Counted from the stretch's first letter, positions 6,865 to 14,360 are shown. The stretch: DNA of 14,594 nt from Eubacteriales Family XIII. Incertae Sedis bacterium (GCA_031281765.1 JAITEX010000140.1:1-14594), one strand, 5' to 3'. The notes: a model not told the origin generated them from the sequence alone. Numbers and translations: made by a program.

Positions 6865-7254
6865 ATGAACAATTATATAAACAACTCTATACATACATAC
6901 CCGGACACTCCGGAAATATCGGAAGCGGCGTTCGGCGCTGTGATACGGCAGTTCCGTATCCGCAAGGGCTATTCACTGGAGGAAGTCGCGGACAGGGCGG
7001 GCCTTTCGCCCACGTCCGTAAGGTCGCTCGAACTCGGTCGCGGCTCTACGGTAGGCACGATGCTCAAGGTGCTGGCGACCATAGGCGAGACCGGCCTTAT
7101 CACGGAATGGGCGGCAAGAAACAGAAAGTTCAGCCCTATGGCCGCGTTCAAGGCATCTCAAAGACAGTCTCCGGAGCCTCAAAGGGTCGGCAGGGTCAGA
7201 CGCCGCGCGGCGGCGCCGGGCGGGGTACCAAGTGATGGCCTTCAAGCACGTTGA
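6865..7254 (+). CDS. hipB: HipB-like antitoxin, XRE-family helix-turn-helix regulator
   Basis: Predicted antitoxin and autorepressor of the downstream HipA kinase, 129 residues. An HTH_3/XRE domain spans about 22-76, with FGAVIRQFRIRKG (23-35), SLEEVADRAGLS (37-48) as the helix-turn-helix core and SVRSLELGRG (51-60) as the recognition region. The basic, Arg/Pro-rich tail (about 86-129) resembles the disordered tails of HipB partners. No SD precedes the ATG at 6865, and the predicted transcription start coincides with it, so a leaderless mRNA is likely. A GTG at 6940 would cut into the first HTH helix and is less likely. The 3' end overlaps hipA by about 20 bp in another frame, a typical coupled arrangement. 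Confidence 0.85.
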   Translation: MNNYINNSIHTYPDTPEISEAAFGAVIRQFRIRKGYSLEEVADRAGLSPTSVRSLELGRGSTVGTMLKVLATIGETGLITEWAARNRKFSPMAAFKASQRQSPEPQRVGRVRRRAAAPGGVPSDGLQAR

Positions 7255-8533
7255 CGCTCTGCAGGTACTCCTGAACGGCGAATCTGTCGGCTATGTGGCG
7301 CTCGAACATGAGGGGTTCGCCTACTACAGCTTTGAATACGACCCTGCCTGGCTGAGAAACGGCGTATCTATCAGCCCGATTTATCTGCCGCTCGAACCGG
7401 GAGCAAGGGCTTTCGCGGAACTCCCGACAGGTACGTGGCATCGGCTTCCGGCAGCGATAGCGGACGCTCTGCCCGACAAATTCGGCAACAAATTGATAGA
7501 AGAAAAACTTCGCGGCATGGGCGTCAGCCCCGAGTCCCTCACCCCCCTTGACCGCCTCGCCTATACGAGCGACAGGGCGATGGGGGCGCTTGAGTTTCGG
7601 CCTTCCCGGTCCCTTGGCAGAGAGCCGGAGGGCATTATTGAACTATCAAAGATGGTGTCCGCGGCGAGGGACGCCATAGACGGCAGCGTGGCCACGGACA
7701 GGGAATCCAAGCGCGCGCTGCAGCAACTCCTTTCCGTCGGCACGAGCGCGGGCGGGGCGAGAGCAAAGGCCGTCATCAATATCGACCCCGTGACCGGTGA
7801 AATCACCTCCGGGCAAAGGCCCGAAAGGGGCAAGGCGTCGTGGCTGCTCAAATTTGACGGGGTTGGAAATGAAGCGTCCTTCGGCCCGTCCGCCCTGTAT
7901 GGGCGTATCGAGTACGCGTATTCGCTTATGGCGAAAGCCGCCGGGATGGATATGCCCGAAACGGGTTTGCTCACGGAGGGCGGAAGAGCGCACTTTATGA
8001 TAAAGCGCTTCGACCGCTCATTCGCGCTCCCGCAGGAAATGCCGAAGAAGATACATATGCAGAGCCTCTGCGCTATCGGGCATATGGATTACAATATGCT
8101 GCATACGAACGACTACGCCGGGTTCATCGGCGTGATTCGGCGGCTCGGCCTCGGCGAATCCGCGGAAATCGAGGCTTACCGGCGAATGGCGTTCAACCAT
8201 TTGGCCATGAACTGCGACGACCACGCAAAGAATTTCGCCTTTCTTATGGACGACGAGGGCCGTTGGTCGCTTGCGCCCGCTTACGACATCACCTTCGCTT
8301 ACAACTCGTTCAGCCCGTGGCTTCGCGAGCACCTTATGGGCGTCGACGGGAAATTCGCCGGCGTCACGCCGAAAGACATCCTGTCGTTCGCTGAAAAGCA
8401 CGGGATCCCGTACGCAAGAAAAACGTTAAAAGAGGTAAGGGAAGCGCTCGCCCGCTGGCCGGAATTCGCGGAGCGCGCCGGCATTCCGCCGGAGGAACGG
8501 GACAAAATAGGCGGCTACCACGCCGCCGCTTAA
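7235..8533 (+). CDS. hipA: HipA-like serine/threonine kinase toxin
   Basis: Type II toxin-antitoxin kinase, 432 residues from the ATG at 7235 (a GTG codon directly before it is also possible). HipA of E. coli has 440 residues and causes growth arrest by phosphorylating glutamyl-tRNA synthetase; the target here is unknown. Numbered from the GTG codon, the N-terminal couple-HipA domain spans about 10-115. The HipA_C kinase follows, with the Gly-rich loop SVGTSAGGARAKA (168-180), ATP-binding lysine K207 in WLLKFDG, catalytic loop DDHAKN (D329, N334) and metal-binding D352 in APAYDITFAY. All kinase residues are present, so it should be active. A weak GGGG lies 9 nt before the ATG, and the start overlaps hipB. 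The stop is 15 bp from the converging dnaD-like gene. Confidence 0.92.
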   Translation: MAFKHVDALQVLLNGESVGYVALEHEGFAYYSFEYDPAWLRNGVSISPIYLPLEPGARAFAELPTGTWHRLPAAIADALPDKFGNKLIEEKLRGMGVSPESLTPLDRLAYTSDRAMGALEFRPSRSLGREPEGIIELSKMVSAARDAIDGSVATDRESKRALQQLLSVGTSAGGARAKAVINIDPVTGEITSGQRPERGKASWLLKFDGVGNEASFGPSALYGRIEYAYSLMAKAAGMDMPETGLLTEGGRAHFMIKRFDRSFALPQEMPKKIHMQSLCAIGHMDYNMLHTNDYAGFIGVIRRLGLGESAEIEAYRRMAFNHLAMNCDDHAKNFAFLMDDEGRWSLAPAYDITFAYNSFSPWLREHLMGVDGKFAGVTPKDILSFAEKHGIPYARKTLKEVREALARWPEFAERAGIPPEERDKIGGYHAAA

Positions 8534-8548
8534 CGCATATCCGCTCGG

Positions 8549-9814
8549 CTACTGTGCCGCTGATTTTACGTTTTCGAAGCAGCGGCAGGAGGCGCCGCTG
8601 TCGAGTATGCCCGTGTCCTTGCAGAGTTCGCAGTCGTAGTGGACGTCCATATAGTCCGGGGCAAAGCCGCCGGATTTGAGGACGGCGTCCTTTTCGGCTA
8701 TCAGGGCGTTTATCTTTGCGGTGATTTCGGCCGGAAGGTTCTTGTCCGCGCGCGGGCCGCTCGAAAAAGCTAATGACGCCAGTTCCATATTCAGGCGGCT
8801 GATGTCCGCCTCTATGCCGGCGACGCGGGGCAGGGCGCCAAGGACTTCTTCGCGCCGCGCCTGGGCGTCGGCCTCATTTTTGCGGCGTTTGTCCGCGTAA
8901 TATTTGCCGCGGGACGTGCCGGCTCCGGTCGCGCCCGCCTTGTTCGTACGCCGCTGCGTATTCTCTATGATGGCTTTTGCGTAGTCGAATTTGTTTTGCT
9001 TGCCCGCCGCCTTATCGGCCGCCGCCAGAATATCATCGAGGCTCATCGCGTAGTCGTCGAGCCAGATGTCAAAGACGGTTTTCTCGGCCTCCGTCAGCGC
9101 TTGCGGCGAAAGCCCCAGAGCCTTCATTATTTTCCGGTACAAACCGAAACGCATATCCACAGCTTCGATATGTTCATCCGCGTCACGGGCCGTCCGGATA
9201 CCTTTTGCGTACCACTCCCGCAGGATTCCGCCCACATAGGCCGCGGACGTATGGTAGCCGCGCGCGACGCAGTACCGGTAGACTTTCGCTATCAGCTCAG
9301 GCTCTATATCGTATTCGTTCAGGAAACCGGAAATCTTCTCATAGTCGCCGGCGGGAAAGGGCCGGCCTGTCGCCTGCTCTATATCGCGGAAGAGGTTCCT
9401 GATATTCTCGTCGTCAAGCCGCTTCGACCTGTTCGCCCGGCCCGGAGATTGGGGCGGGGATCCCTCTTTTGCGCCGGTCCCGGGCTTCACGCCGGACGCG
9501 AACATACTGCCGCGCAGATCCGTAAACGCCACATCGAAATTCAGTTTGTCGTTTTCGTTCGGGTATGTTCTATGAATCAGCGCTTCATTTTCAAGCTCCG
9601 TCCACGCCGCGAGCACATCCTCAATATTCATGCCGAGGGTTTTCGCGATGCTCTCGTTCGATGAGATTTGACCCTGCTGTGAGCGCAGCCACGCGGAGAG
9701 GTAGACGCGCACGCAGTCGCCCGACAGGTGCGGCAGGTACAGCTCAAGAAAGATATTCGGTACGGAAGTATCTTCGAGCAGGCTATTTACGGCGTCGTAT
9801 TTGAATATTCTCAT
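8549..9814 (-). CDS. dnaD: DnaD-family primosome protein fused to a DnaI/DnaC-type zinc-binding N-domain
   Basis: Replication initiation/restart protein, 421 residues. Residues 1-100 resemble the DnaD N-terminal winged-helix region (LPHLSGDCVRVYLSAWLRSQ at 28-47). Two DnaD/DnaB_2-type helical modules follow (about 141-217, with YVGGILREWYAKGI at 193-206, and about 226-288, with FDYAKAIIENTQR). The last part (about 305-412) looks like the N-terminal domain of clostridial DnaC/DnaI helicase loaders: a charged helical stretch, REEVLGALPRV, then PDYMDVHY, then C395-x2-C398-KDTG-x8-C410-x-C412. The loader's AAA+ domain is absent; the frame stops nine residues later. DnaI's N-domain is known to bind zinc and the helicase. 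The start is ATG at 9814, 11 bp after purA, with no clear SD; a longer frame to 10072 would run antiparallel in register inside purA and has no DnaD similarity. Confidence 0.82.
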   Translation of the reverse strand: MRIFKYDAVNSLLEDTSVPNIFLELYLPHLSGDCVRVYLSAWLRSQQGQISSNESIAKTLGMNIEDVLAAWTELENEALIHRTYPNENDKLNFDVAFTDLRGSMFASGVKPGTGAKEGSPPQSPGRANRSKRLDDENIRNLFRDIEQATGRPFPAGDYEKISGFLNEYDIEPELIAKVYRYCVARGYHTSAAYVGGILREWYAKGIRTARDADEHIEAVDMRFGLYRKIMKALGLSPQALTEAEKTVFDIWLDDYAMSLDDILAAADKAAGKQNKFDYAKAIIENTQRRTNKAGATGAGTSRGKYYADKRRKNEADAQARREEVLGALPRVAGIEADISRLNMELASLAFSSGPRADKNLPAEITAKINALIAEKDAVLKSGGFAPDYMDVHYDCELCKDTGILDSGASCRCFENVKSAAQ

Positions 9815-9825
9815 GGCTGTGCGCG

Positions 9826-11097
9826 TTACCGGACTATCGTCTGGTCCCGTCCGGGCCCGACCGACACGAACTTTACGGGTACGCCACAGACAGCCTCTAT
9901 CTCGGCGACATAAGCCTTCGTTTCCGCGGGCAGTTCGTCCCACGATGTCATGCCGGATATATCCGCCTTCCATCCCTTCACGGTCTTGTAGACAGGGCGG
10001 CACGCGGCGAGCTTGTCTATGCTGGCCGGATATTGTTCGACACGTTCGCCGGCCGCCTCGTACGCGTAGCAAATCTTGATTTCGTCAAAGGCGTCGAGCA
10101 CGTCTAAAAGCATGAGCGCAAGGCCGGTGGTCCCGTTGATACGCGCGGTATAACGACAGACGACCCCGTCGAACCACCCGCAGCGCCTGGGCCGGCCCGT
10201 CGTAACGCCGTACTCATGGCCGCGGTCTCTTATCAGGTTTCCGGTTTCATCCTTTAGCTCCGTCACCATCGGGCCCTCGCCGACCCGCGTGGTATAGGCT
10301 TTCGTGATGCCGATGATTTCCTTTATACGGCCCTCGCCGATGCCCGAACCGACGGCAAACCCTCCGGAAACAGGGTGCGAACTCGTCACATAGGGATAGG
10401 TCCCGAGGTCGAGGTCAAGCATGGAGCCTTGCGCGCCTTCGAAGAGTACCATCTTGCCGGCGCTTATGGCCTCGTCCACGAGTACGCCCGTATCGCGCAC
10501 GAAAGGCGCGAGTTTTTCCGCGTAGCCCTCATATTCGCGGAGGATGGCATCTGCGTCAAGCGGCTCTCCTCCGTAAAGTTTCGTTATTATGCTGTTCTTG
10601 TCGGCAATGCGGGAACGGAGCTTTTCCGCAAACCCGGCGCCGGTCATATCGCAGACCCGCAAACCGCTGCGCTCGACCTTGTCCATATAGCAGGGGCCGA
10701 TGCCCTTCAGCGTCGTGCCGATGCTGTCCGCGCCGCGCGCTTCCTCGGAAAGCTTGTCCAAAAGCTTGTGGTAAGGAAACACCACGTGGGCGCGGTCGCT
10801 CACATAGACCTGCCCGAGGGCCGCCCCGTCCGCGCGCAGCGAATCCAGCTCCGCAAAAAAAGCGGGCGGGTCAAAGACCACCCCGTTGCCGATGATGTTC
10901 ACGGCGTCCGGGTTCAGCACGCCGGAAGGTATCAGGTGCAGCGAATACCGCTTGCCGCCGATCACCACGGAATGCCCCGCATTCGCTCCGCCCTGCGCCC
11001 GGACCACCATGTCCGCGCGCGTCGCAAGATAATCTATGATTTTGCCTTTTCCCTCGTCGCCCCATTGCGAGCCGACGACGGCTATCGTATTTGCCAT
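9826..11097 (-). CDS. purA: Adenylosuccinate synthetase
   Basis: Cytoplasmic enzyme of AMP synthesis that joins IMP and aspartate using GTP to give adenylosuccinate. It has 423 residues, the normal bacterial length. The N-terminal GTP/IMP loop GSQWGDEGKGK (9-19) carries the catalytic aspartate D14, and NAGH supplies the catalytic H42. Further family blocks are seen at GTTLKGIGPCY, FEGAQGSMLDLDLGTYPYVT, TTGRPRRCGWFD and the C-terminal SVGPGRDQTI. The ATG start at 11097 has GAGGAG at 11102-11107. It lies 29 bp after dnaB and 11 bp before the DnaD-family gene, so it is probably in the same operon. Confidence 0.97.
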   Translation of the reverse strand: MANTIAVVGSQWGDEGKGKIIDYLATRADMVVRAQGGANAGHSVVIGGKRYSLHLIPSGVLNPDAVNIIGNGVVFDPPAFFAELDSLRADGAALGQVYVSDRAHVVFPYHKLLDKLSEEARGADSIGTTLKGIGPCYMDKVERSGLRVCDMTGAGFAEKLRSRIADKNSIITKLYGGEPLDADAILREYEGYAEKLAPFVRDTGVLVDEAISAGKMVLFEGAQGSMLDLDLGTYPYVTSSHPVSGGFAVGSGIGEGRIKEIIGITKAYTTRVGEGPMVTELKDETGNLIRDRGHEYGVTTGRPRRCGWFDGVVCRYTARINGTTGLALMLLDVLDAFDEIKICYAYEAAGERVEQYPASIDKLAACRPVYKTVKGWKADISGMTSWDELPAETKAYVAEIEAVCGVPVKFVSVGPGRDQTIVR

Positions 11098-11126
11098 TGC
11101 ACTCCTCTTGTAGTACCGGCACTCCT

Positions 11127-12611
11127 TTAAAACGGGAGTTTTGCCTTCGGGGTAAAATCGTCCGTATCGTCGGGCGGAAGCTCCGGCTCGCCGTACTCCT
11201 CCTCGTCCGCGGGCGCGCTCGAATTTCCGAACGCCTCATACGGCAGCGACGAATCGAACGAAGCGTCGCCGAACTTCGTGTACCGGCCAATCCACGAAAG
11301 GATGACCTCTCCTGTTTCGCCGTTCCGATGCTTGAGTATCAGCACCATACGATGGCGCTCCGGGTCATATTCGAATCCCGCGTCATCGCTGTCATTGTCA
11401 TGCTTCAGTTCCTTTTCGGACTTATTGTGTATGAACATGATAAGGTCCGCGTCCTGCTCTATCGCGCCCGAATCGCGCAAATCGGACAGCATGGGTCTGC
11501 CGCTGCGCTTCTCATAATCCCGGCTCGTCTGCGACAGGACGATGACAGGGCATTCAAGCTCCTTCGCCATCAGCTTCAGCATACGCGTGATAGCCGCGAT
11601 CTCAAGCGTCCTGTTGTCCGGCCGGTCCGAACCCGTCAGCGACATCAGCTGCAGATAGTCCACTATCACAAGCTCGAGACTGCGCTTCTGTTTCAGGCGG
11701 CGGCACTTGTTCTTCATCTCATTGACCGAGATGCCGGACGAGCCGTCTATCTCGATATGCAGCTTTTTCAGCCGCTCTACGCTCTCCGTCAGCTTCCTCG
11801 TATCGTTCGGGCTTGCCGAAAAACTGCCGTCGCGTATGGCTTTCAGCGGCACCTTGCTGAGCGTGCTGAGTATGCGCTGCGCGAGCGCCTGCTCGCCCAT
11901 TTCAAGGCTGAATATCATAACGGTCGCGTCTTCTTTCACGGCCGCGTTCAACGCAAAATTCAGCGCGAGCGCCGTCTTTCCCATGCTCGGCCGCGCCGCG
12001 AGGATGATGAGGTCCTGCCCCTGAAACCCGGAGGTGATTTTGTCGAGGTCCGTAAAGCCCGACGTGATGCCGAGCAGCTTGCGCCCCGATGCATAATGTT
12101 CCCTGATGCGTTTCAGGCTCGCCTCGATAGCGTCGCCGACCGAAACTATATCGTGGGCCTGCGAGCTTTGCGCTATCTCGAGTATTTCGTTTTCCGCCTT
12201 GCTGAGGACGTCGTCCGCCGGTTCGCGGCTGTCATAGCTCATCGCGATGATTTCGCCGGACTTCTCGATAAGCCGGCGCAGCTTCGACTTCTCCTTAATG
12301 ATGGCGCCGTACTGCAGCGCGTTCGACGGCGACGGCACCACGCTCGCAAGCTCGCCGAGATACGCCCTGCCGCCCGCAGCGGAAAGCTGCTTGCGGCGGC
12401 TTAATTCCTCGGAAACCGTAATAATATCGACGGCGTCCCCACCCTTGTGGAGTGCGTGCATGGCGTCGAATATCATAGCGTGGGCTTCACGGTAGAAGTC
12501 CTCGCTCTGAAGCGTCTCCATCGTATCGTAAAGCGCCTGCTTGCTTTGGAGCGCCGCGCCGAGCACCGAACGTTCGGCATCGTCGCTATGCGGCGGAATC
12601 CTTTCGGCCAC
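11127..12611 (-). CDS. dnaB: Replicative DNA helicase DnaB
   Basis: Hexameric 5'-3' fork helicase that unwinds DNA and recruits primase, 494 residues. The N-terminal helical domain (about 5-108) starts PPHSDDAERSVLGA. The RecA-like motor has Walker A ARPSMGKT (206-213), the SLEMG motif (235-239), Walker B LVIVDYLQLM (314-323), SDLRDSGAIEQDAD (376-389) and the trans-acting K427/R429 in LKHRNG. The usual SQLSR is SQTSR here. After the core, a 45-residue acidic extension (about 450-494) ends in KAKLPF, the same last three residues as SSB. The start is GTG at 12611, with GGAGGG at 12618-12623 six bases before it. It lies 40 bp after rplI. No AAA+ loader gene is present nearby; see the DnaD-family gene. 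Confidence 0.97.
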   Translation of the reverse strand: MAERIPPHSDDAERSVLGAALQSKQALYDTMETLQSEDFYREAHAMIFDAMHALHKGGDAVDIITVSEELSRRKQLSAAGGRAYLGELASVVPSPSNALQYGAIIKEKSKLRRLIEKSGEIIAMSYDSREPADDVLSKAENEILEIAQSSQAHDIVSVGDAIEASLKRIREHYASGRKLLGITSGFTDLDKITSGFQGQDLIILAARPSMGKTALALNFALNAAVKEDATVMIFSLEMGEQALAQRILSTLSKVPLKAIRDGSFSASPNDTRKLTESVERLKKLHIEIDGSSGISVNEMKNKCRRLKQKRSLELVIVDYLQLMSLTGSDRPDNRTLEIAAITRMLKLMAKELECPVIVLSQTSRDYEKRSGRPMLSDLRDSGAIEQDADLIMFIHNKSEKELKHDNDSDDAGFEYDPERHRMVLILKHRNGETGEVILSWIGRYTKFGDASFDSSLPYEAFGNSSAPADEEEYGEPELPPDDTDDFTPKAKLPF

Positions 12612-12651
12612 TATTTTCCCTCCGGGTCCTGCGGTATCCTATCCCGCGGCG

Positions 12652-13095
12652 CTACGCCTCAACGATGACTTTCAGCGTCGCCGTTACTTCGGGATATATC
12701 TTGACGCCGACGGAGTGTTCGCCCGCCGTCTTGATCGGCGCGACAAGCGCAATCTTGCGTTTGTCGATAAACAGGCCGTTTTGCTCGTTTACCGCGTTCG
12801 CGATGTCCTGCGACGTGACAGAACCGAACAGCCTGCCGCCCTCGCCGGCTTTGGACGTGATAGTCACGCTGATTCCTTCGATTTTTTCGGCCGCCGCCCT
12901 GGCTTCTTCCAGCGACTGCGCCCGATCCGCCGCCATTTTTTCCTTGCGGTGTTCAATCGTCTTGATATTCGCGTCGGTAGCCGGAATCACGATGCCGCGT
13001 GGCAGAAGGTAATTGCGCGCGTATCCGTCGCTTACCTTTATGATGTCGCCGGCTTTGCCTTTACCGGCTATGTCTTCTACTAATATTACTTGCAT
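12652..13095 (-). CDS. rplI: 50S ribosomal protein L9
   Basis: Large-subunit protein that binds 23S rRNA at the base of the L1 stalk and helps maintain reading frame. At 147 residues it has the normal size. The N-terminal rRNA-binding domain carries GKGKAGDIIKVSDGYARNYL (11-30), a long connecting helix follows (about 41-75), and the C-terminal domain has GRLFGSVTSQDIA and VGVKIYPEVTATLKV. The ATG at 13095 follows rpsR by 16 bp, with a weak purine-rich stretch upstream. The order rpsR-rplI-dnaB is the classic bacterial arrangement. Confidence 0.97.
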   Translation of the reverse strand: MQVILVEDIAGKGKAGDIIKVSDGYARNYLLPRGIVIPATDANIKTIEHRKEKMAADRAQSLEEARAAAEKIEGISVTITSKAGEGGRLFGSVTSQDIANAVNEQNGLFIDKRKIALVAPIKTAGEHSVGVKIYPEVTATLKVIVEA

Positions 13096-13111
13096 GGCCT
13101 TCTCATTCCTC

Positions 13112-13357
13112 TCAATCCTTGACGTAGGGCATCAGAGCCACTATGCGCGCGCGCTTGATAGCATTCGCGACCTCACGCTGATGCATTGCGCAGGCGCCGG
13201 TCACGCGCCGGGGGAGAATCTTTCCCCGCTCCGTCACGAACTTTGACAAAAGCTCTACATCCTTATAATCGATTTTGGCATTCCGGTCGGCGCAGAATTG
13301 GCATACCTTTTTCCGGCGCATGCCGCCCATGCCGCTATTCCTCCGTGGTTTATCCAT
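13112..13357 (-). CDS. rpsR: 30S ribosomal protein S18 (zinc-type, C+)
   Basis: Small-subunit protein of the platform, which binds 16S rRNA as a heterodimer with S6. It has 81 residues. The family core is clear: C19-x2-C22 in VCQFC, IDYKDVELL, then TGACAMHQR with C56 and H59, so a zinc-binding (C+) form is predicted. RRVTGACAMHQREVANAIKRAR is the conserved rRNA-binding C-terminal block. A GGAGGAG (13367-13373) lies 9 nt before the ATG. It is co-transcribed with ssb and rpsF. Confidence 0.97.
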   Translation of the reverse strand: MDKPRRNSGMGGMRRKKVCQFCADRNAKIDYKDVELLSKFVTERGKILPRRVTGACAMHQREVANAIKRARIVALMPYVKD

Positions 13358-13409
13358 AAACTATTTCTCCTCCGATACTTTATCCTGCAGAGTAACTACT
13401 TCTGCAATC

Positions 13410-13952
13410 TTAGAACGGTAAATCGTCATCGTCGTCCATTTCGGCAAAGGCCGCCGGTACATCCTGTGGCGTTTCGCCGGCTTTCTGCGGAGCGTTTCCG
13501 CCGAAAGAATCCGGAGCGCCTGAGCCGCCGCCTTCGCCAAAACCGCTTTCCGAACCGCCGCCCCAGCCGCCGCCGGAACCGCCCGAGCCGCCGCTGTAGG
13601 AATCTCCACCGTACGAGCCTCCGCCTGAGCCGCCTTCATTGCGGCTGCTGAGAAATTCGACCCGGTTTGCGACAACGTCCGTCGTATAGACTTTCTGTCC
13701 GTCTTTTCCGTCATAACTGCCCGTCTGTATGCGGCCCTCGACCGCCACTTTCCGGCCTTTCGTGAGATACCGCTCCACCAACTCGGCTTGTTTGCCAAAC
13801 GCGGTGACACGGATGAAATCAGCGCCCGCTTCCTCGCCGCTTCTCTGCGGACGGTTGATTGCCACCGTGAATTTGGCGATAGCGAGATTGTTTTGCCCGT
13901 ATCTCATTTCAGGGTCCCTTGCGAGATTCCCTATCAATATCACTACATTCAT
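13410..13952 (-). CDS. ssb: Single-stranded DNA-binding protein
   Basis: Coats single-stranded DNA at forks and recruits repair and replication proteins. It has 180 residues. The OB fold spans about 1-104, with MNVVILIGNLARDPE at the start and the typical block YLTKGRKVAVEGRIQTGSY. A Gly/Ser-rich linker (about 107-150) follows, encoded by a run of CCGCC-rich repeats. The acidic C-terminal tip DDDDDLPF (173-180) is the partner-docking peptide. The ATG at 13952 is 3 bp after the rpsF stop; AAGGAG inside the end of rpsF serves as its ribosome site, so the two are coupled. Confidence 0.97.
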   Translation of the reverse strand: MNVVILIGNLARDPEMRYGQNNLAIAKFTVAINRPQRSGEEAGADFIRVTAFGKQAELVERYLTKGRKVAVEGRIQTGSYDGKDGQKVYTTDVVANRVEFLSSRNEGGSGGGSYGGDSYSGGSGGSGGGWGGGSESGFGEGGGSGAPDSFGGNAPQKAGETPQDVPAAFAEMDDDDDLPF

Positions 13953-13955
13953 CGG

Positions 13956-14249
13956 TTACTCCTTGTCCTCATCCTTATTGATAATAAGATGTCTGATGAC
14001 GTTGTCGGATATTTTCAGCCTGCGGTCCAATTCCTTCGGCAGCTCCGCCGGCGCGTTGAATTCGACGAGCACATAATAGCCGTCGTTCTTCTTCTGAATA
14101 GGATAAGCAAGCCGCTTCGAGCCGATTACCTCGACCTTCGTGACTTCGCCGCCATCGCTGATGATACCCTTTACGGTCTCAATTACAGCTTCCTTTTGTT
14201 CATCTTCAAGCGCATTCGCGATGATGAACATGATTTCATAACGATTCAT
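13956..14249 (-). CDS. rpsF: 30S ribosomal protein S6
   Basis: Small-subunit protein that dimerises with S18 on the platform. It has 97 residues from the ATG at 14249. Family features are MNRYEIMFII at the start, the YPIQKKNDGYYVLVEF strand pair (about 50-65) and a charged C-terminus (NKDEDKE). An in-frame GTG at 14258 would add three residues, but it lies within the SD (GGGAGGTG), so the ATG is the real start. It is the first gene of the rpsF-ssb-rpsR-rplI-dnaB-purA series and carries a structured leader. S6:S18 is known to autoregulate through rpsF leader RNA in many bacteria. Confidence 0.97.
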   Translation of the reverse strand: MNRYEIMFIIANALEDEQKEAVIETVKGIISDGGEVTKVEVIGSKRLAYPIQKKNDGYYVLVEFNAPAELPKELDRRLKISDNVIRHLIINKDEDKE

Positions 14250-14255
14250 TGTTTT

Positions 14256-14268
14256 CACCTCCCTCCGG
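14256..14268 (-). promoter_or_regulatory. rpsF: rpsF ribosome-binding site that decides the start
   Basis: On the minus strand CCGGAGGGAGGTG ends 6 nt before the ATG at 14249. The SD contains the in-frame GTG at 14258-14256, so that codon cannot be the initiator. The same bases can pair with the upstream anti-SD segment at 14289-14300. Confidence 0.85.
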
Positions 14269-14276
14269 ACTGAATG

Positions 14277-14360
14277 GCTCCGGTTTACCCGGAGCAGAGA
14301 GCATCGGCAAGACGCCGCAGGCCCCTTGGGGCCCTGGAACCGCTGATTCGTTTCTCAGCG
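14277..14360 (-). promoter_or_regulatory. Structured 5' leader of rpsF with alternative SD pairing (candidate S6:S18 control element)
   Basis: Four hairpins can be drawn on the transcribed strand: CGCTGA/TCAGCG with an 8-nt loop (14341-14360), a GC-rich stem with one bulged G (14318-14336), CGGC/GCCG (14305-14317) and GCTCCGG/CCGGAGC with a 5-nt loop (14277-14295). The 5' side of the last hairpin, extended to TCTCTGCTCCGG (14300 down to 14289), can instead pair with the SD CCGGAGGGAGG (14268-14258) over 11 pairs with one bulge. The two folds exclude each other. I cannot confirm a match to the published S6:S18 consensus from memory. Confidence 0.5.

Noticed and set aside
9815..10072. Extended N-terminus of the DnaD-family gene, starting inside purA
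   Set aside because: The extra 86 residues are a shadow of the purA 3' end, Arg/Gly-rich, and DnaD similarity begins exactly at the ATG at 9814.
11091..12404. Plus-strand open frame of 437 residues opposite dnaB
   Set aside because: It is antisense to a well-conserved helicase; the composition is typical of a GC-rich mirror frame, with no recognisable family.
13560..13640. CCGCC-rich repeats as a regulatory repeat
   Set aside because: They simply encode the Gly/Ser-rich linker of SSB.
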